From: Rhodospirillaceae bacterium
GTDB taxonomy: Bacteria; Pseudomonadota; Alphaproteobacteria; UBA8366; Aestuariispiraceae
Length of the DNA stretch: 64,000 nucleotides
Direction of reading: 5' to 3'
NCBI GenBank assembly: GCA_002709955.1
Contig: PAQY01000016.1
Coordinates: 124,001-188,000, forward strand
Shown here: piece after piece, positions 63,738-64,000 of the stretch
Layout of the letters: the number at the start of each line of letters is the position of its first letter
Position numbering within the stretch: position 1 is the stretch's first letter
Program-made: the position numbers and the translations under genes
Notes under the pieces: generated by a model
What the model was told of the DNA's origin: nothing
Seen by the model: only the letters and a program-made list of their open reading frames with translations
Databases searched by the model: none

Positions 63738-64000
63738 TTAATCCCCTTTATTGCTGACACCGGCCTCTTCAAAGCTGGCCATGCCGCTGTGGCAGGCAAC
63801 GGCGGATTTCACGATGGCCAGCGCAAGGGCCGCCCCGGATCCTTCACCCAGTCGCATGCCGAAATCCAGCACGGGACGCTTTCCCAAAACCTTGCAAAGC
63901 TTTGCATGGGCGGGTTCAGCCGATAGATGCCCGACGATACAATGATCCAGGGCGTGATGATCCATTTGGAATAAGACGGCGGCGGCAACGGTGCAGGCAT
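63738..64000 (-). CDS. cobT: Nicotinate-nucleotide-dimethylbenzimidazole phosphoribosyltransferase, C-terminal part
   Basis: The visible 87 codons encode the end of CobT, which activates the lower ligand of cobalamin. The signature [16 protein letters not shown] and the near-terminal [13 protein letters not shown] are diagnostic. The frame is open to the window edge (reading [12 protein letters not shown] before MDHHALD), so the gene is cut at its 5' side; the internal ATG at 63965 is not the start. Four bases separate its stop from the upstream start of the APH/P-loop gene. Cobalamin synthesis would support a corrinoid-dependent MttB-type system. Confidence 0.93.
   Translation of the reverse strand, partial: ACTVAAAVLFQMDHHALDHCIVGHLSAEPAHAKLCKVLGKRPVLDFGMRLGEGSGAALALAIVKSAVACHSGMASFEEAGVSNKGD

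Noticed and set aside
1-64000. CRISPR arrays, tRNA or rRNA genes, prophage
   Set aside because: No regularly spaced repeats, no cloverleaf-like sequences with T-loop consensus in the intergenic gaps, and no phage structural or integrase genes were seen.

Overview
The window is a gene-dense stretch of an alphaproteobacterial chromosome. Indicators are a SDHAF4/DUF1674 protein, a Tat-type Rieske/cytochrome b/cytochrome c1 operon, a PAS_5-type protein pair, MocR and GlxA-type regulators, a TRAP transporter and an MttB-superfamily protein. Base composition looks to be in the mid-50s % GC by eye. The mix of genes suggests a free-living, probably aquatic Rhodospirillales-like bacterium, but genus cannot be settled from this sequence. 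I saw no rRNA, tRNA, CRISPR array, prophage or complete insertion sequence.

Layout. 0-5.6 kb: polyamine and arginine metabolism (acetylpolyamine amidohydrolase cut by the window start, aguB; then hslO, argF, argD on the other strand). 5.7-10.8 kb: housekeeping and repair genes (UDG-family protein, sirtuin, a phosphatase/fructosamine-kinase pair, hemF, trmL). 11.1-13.9 kb: the petABC bc1 operon with a clear terminator, followed by a ~141-bp hairpin element that looks like a miniature transposon. 14.1-18.8 kb: MocR regulator and neighbours, SDHAF4, htpX. 19-24.8 kb: etfBA, then a compact tsaE-tsaB-tsaD-tsaC run carrying all four genes for the t6A tRNA modification, followed by a flavoprotein. 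25.7-30.6 kb: fabI, an O-antigen-ligase-like protein, a GlpD-like dehydrogenase and an ornithine-cyclodeaminase-like enzyme.

30.6-44.5 kb is the most striking accessory block. It holds a GlxA-type regulator, an enolase-superfamily enzyme, an Fe-S NADH:flavin oxidoreductase, an alpha-methylacyl-CoA racemase, a MarR regulator, an indolepyruvate-type 2-oxoacid:ferredoxin oxidoreductase (two subunits), a complete TRAP importer and an SDR dehydrogenase. Together they suggest uptake of an organic acid, oxidation to a 2-oxoacid, oxidative decarboxylation to an acyl-CoA and handling of acyl-CoA stereochemistry. The substrate is unknown, and a 26-bp inverted repeat with perfect arms in front of the importer is a candidate operator.

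44.7-52.3 kb: a 2H phosphoesterase, tandem PAS proteins, greA, carB, an orphan secreted protein and an ArsC-family protein. 52.4-58.2 kb: flavin amine oxidase, EamA exporter, a non-pyrrolysine MttB-family methyltransferase, a GbdR-like regulator and an enoyl-CoA hydratase, suggestive of quaternary-amine catabolism. 58.2-64 kb: an orphan secreted protein, an AT-rich gap of about 540 bp, ferredoxin-NADP reductase, formate-tetrahydrofolate ligase, an APH/P-loop kinase fusion and the 3' end of cobT, which runs off the window. Start sites were re-chosen from ribosome-binding sites and family N-termini where the longest open frame was clearly over-extended.
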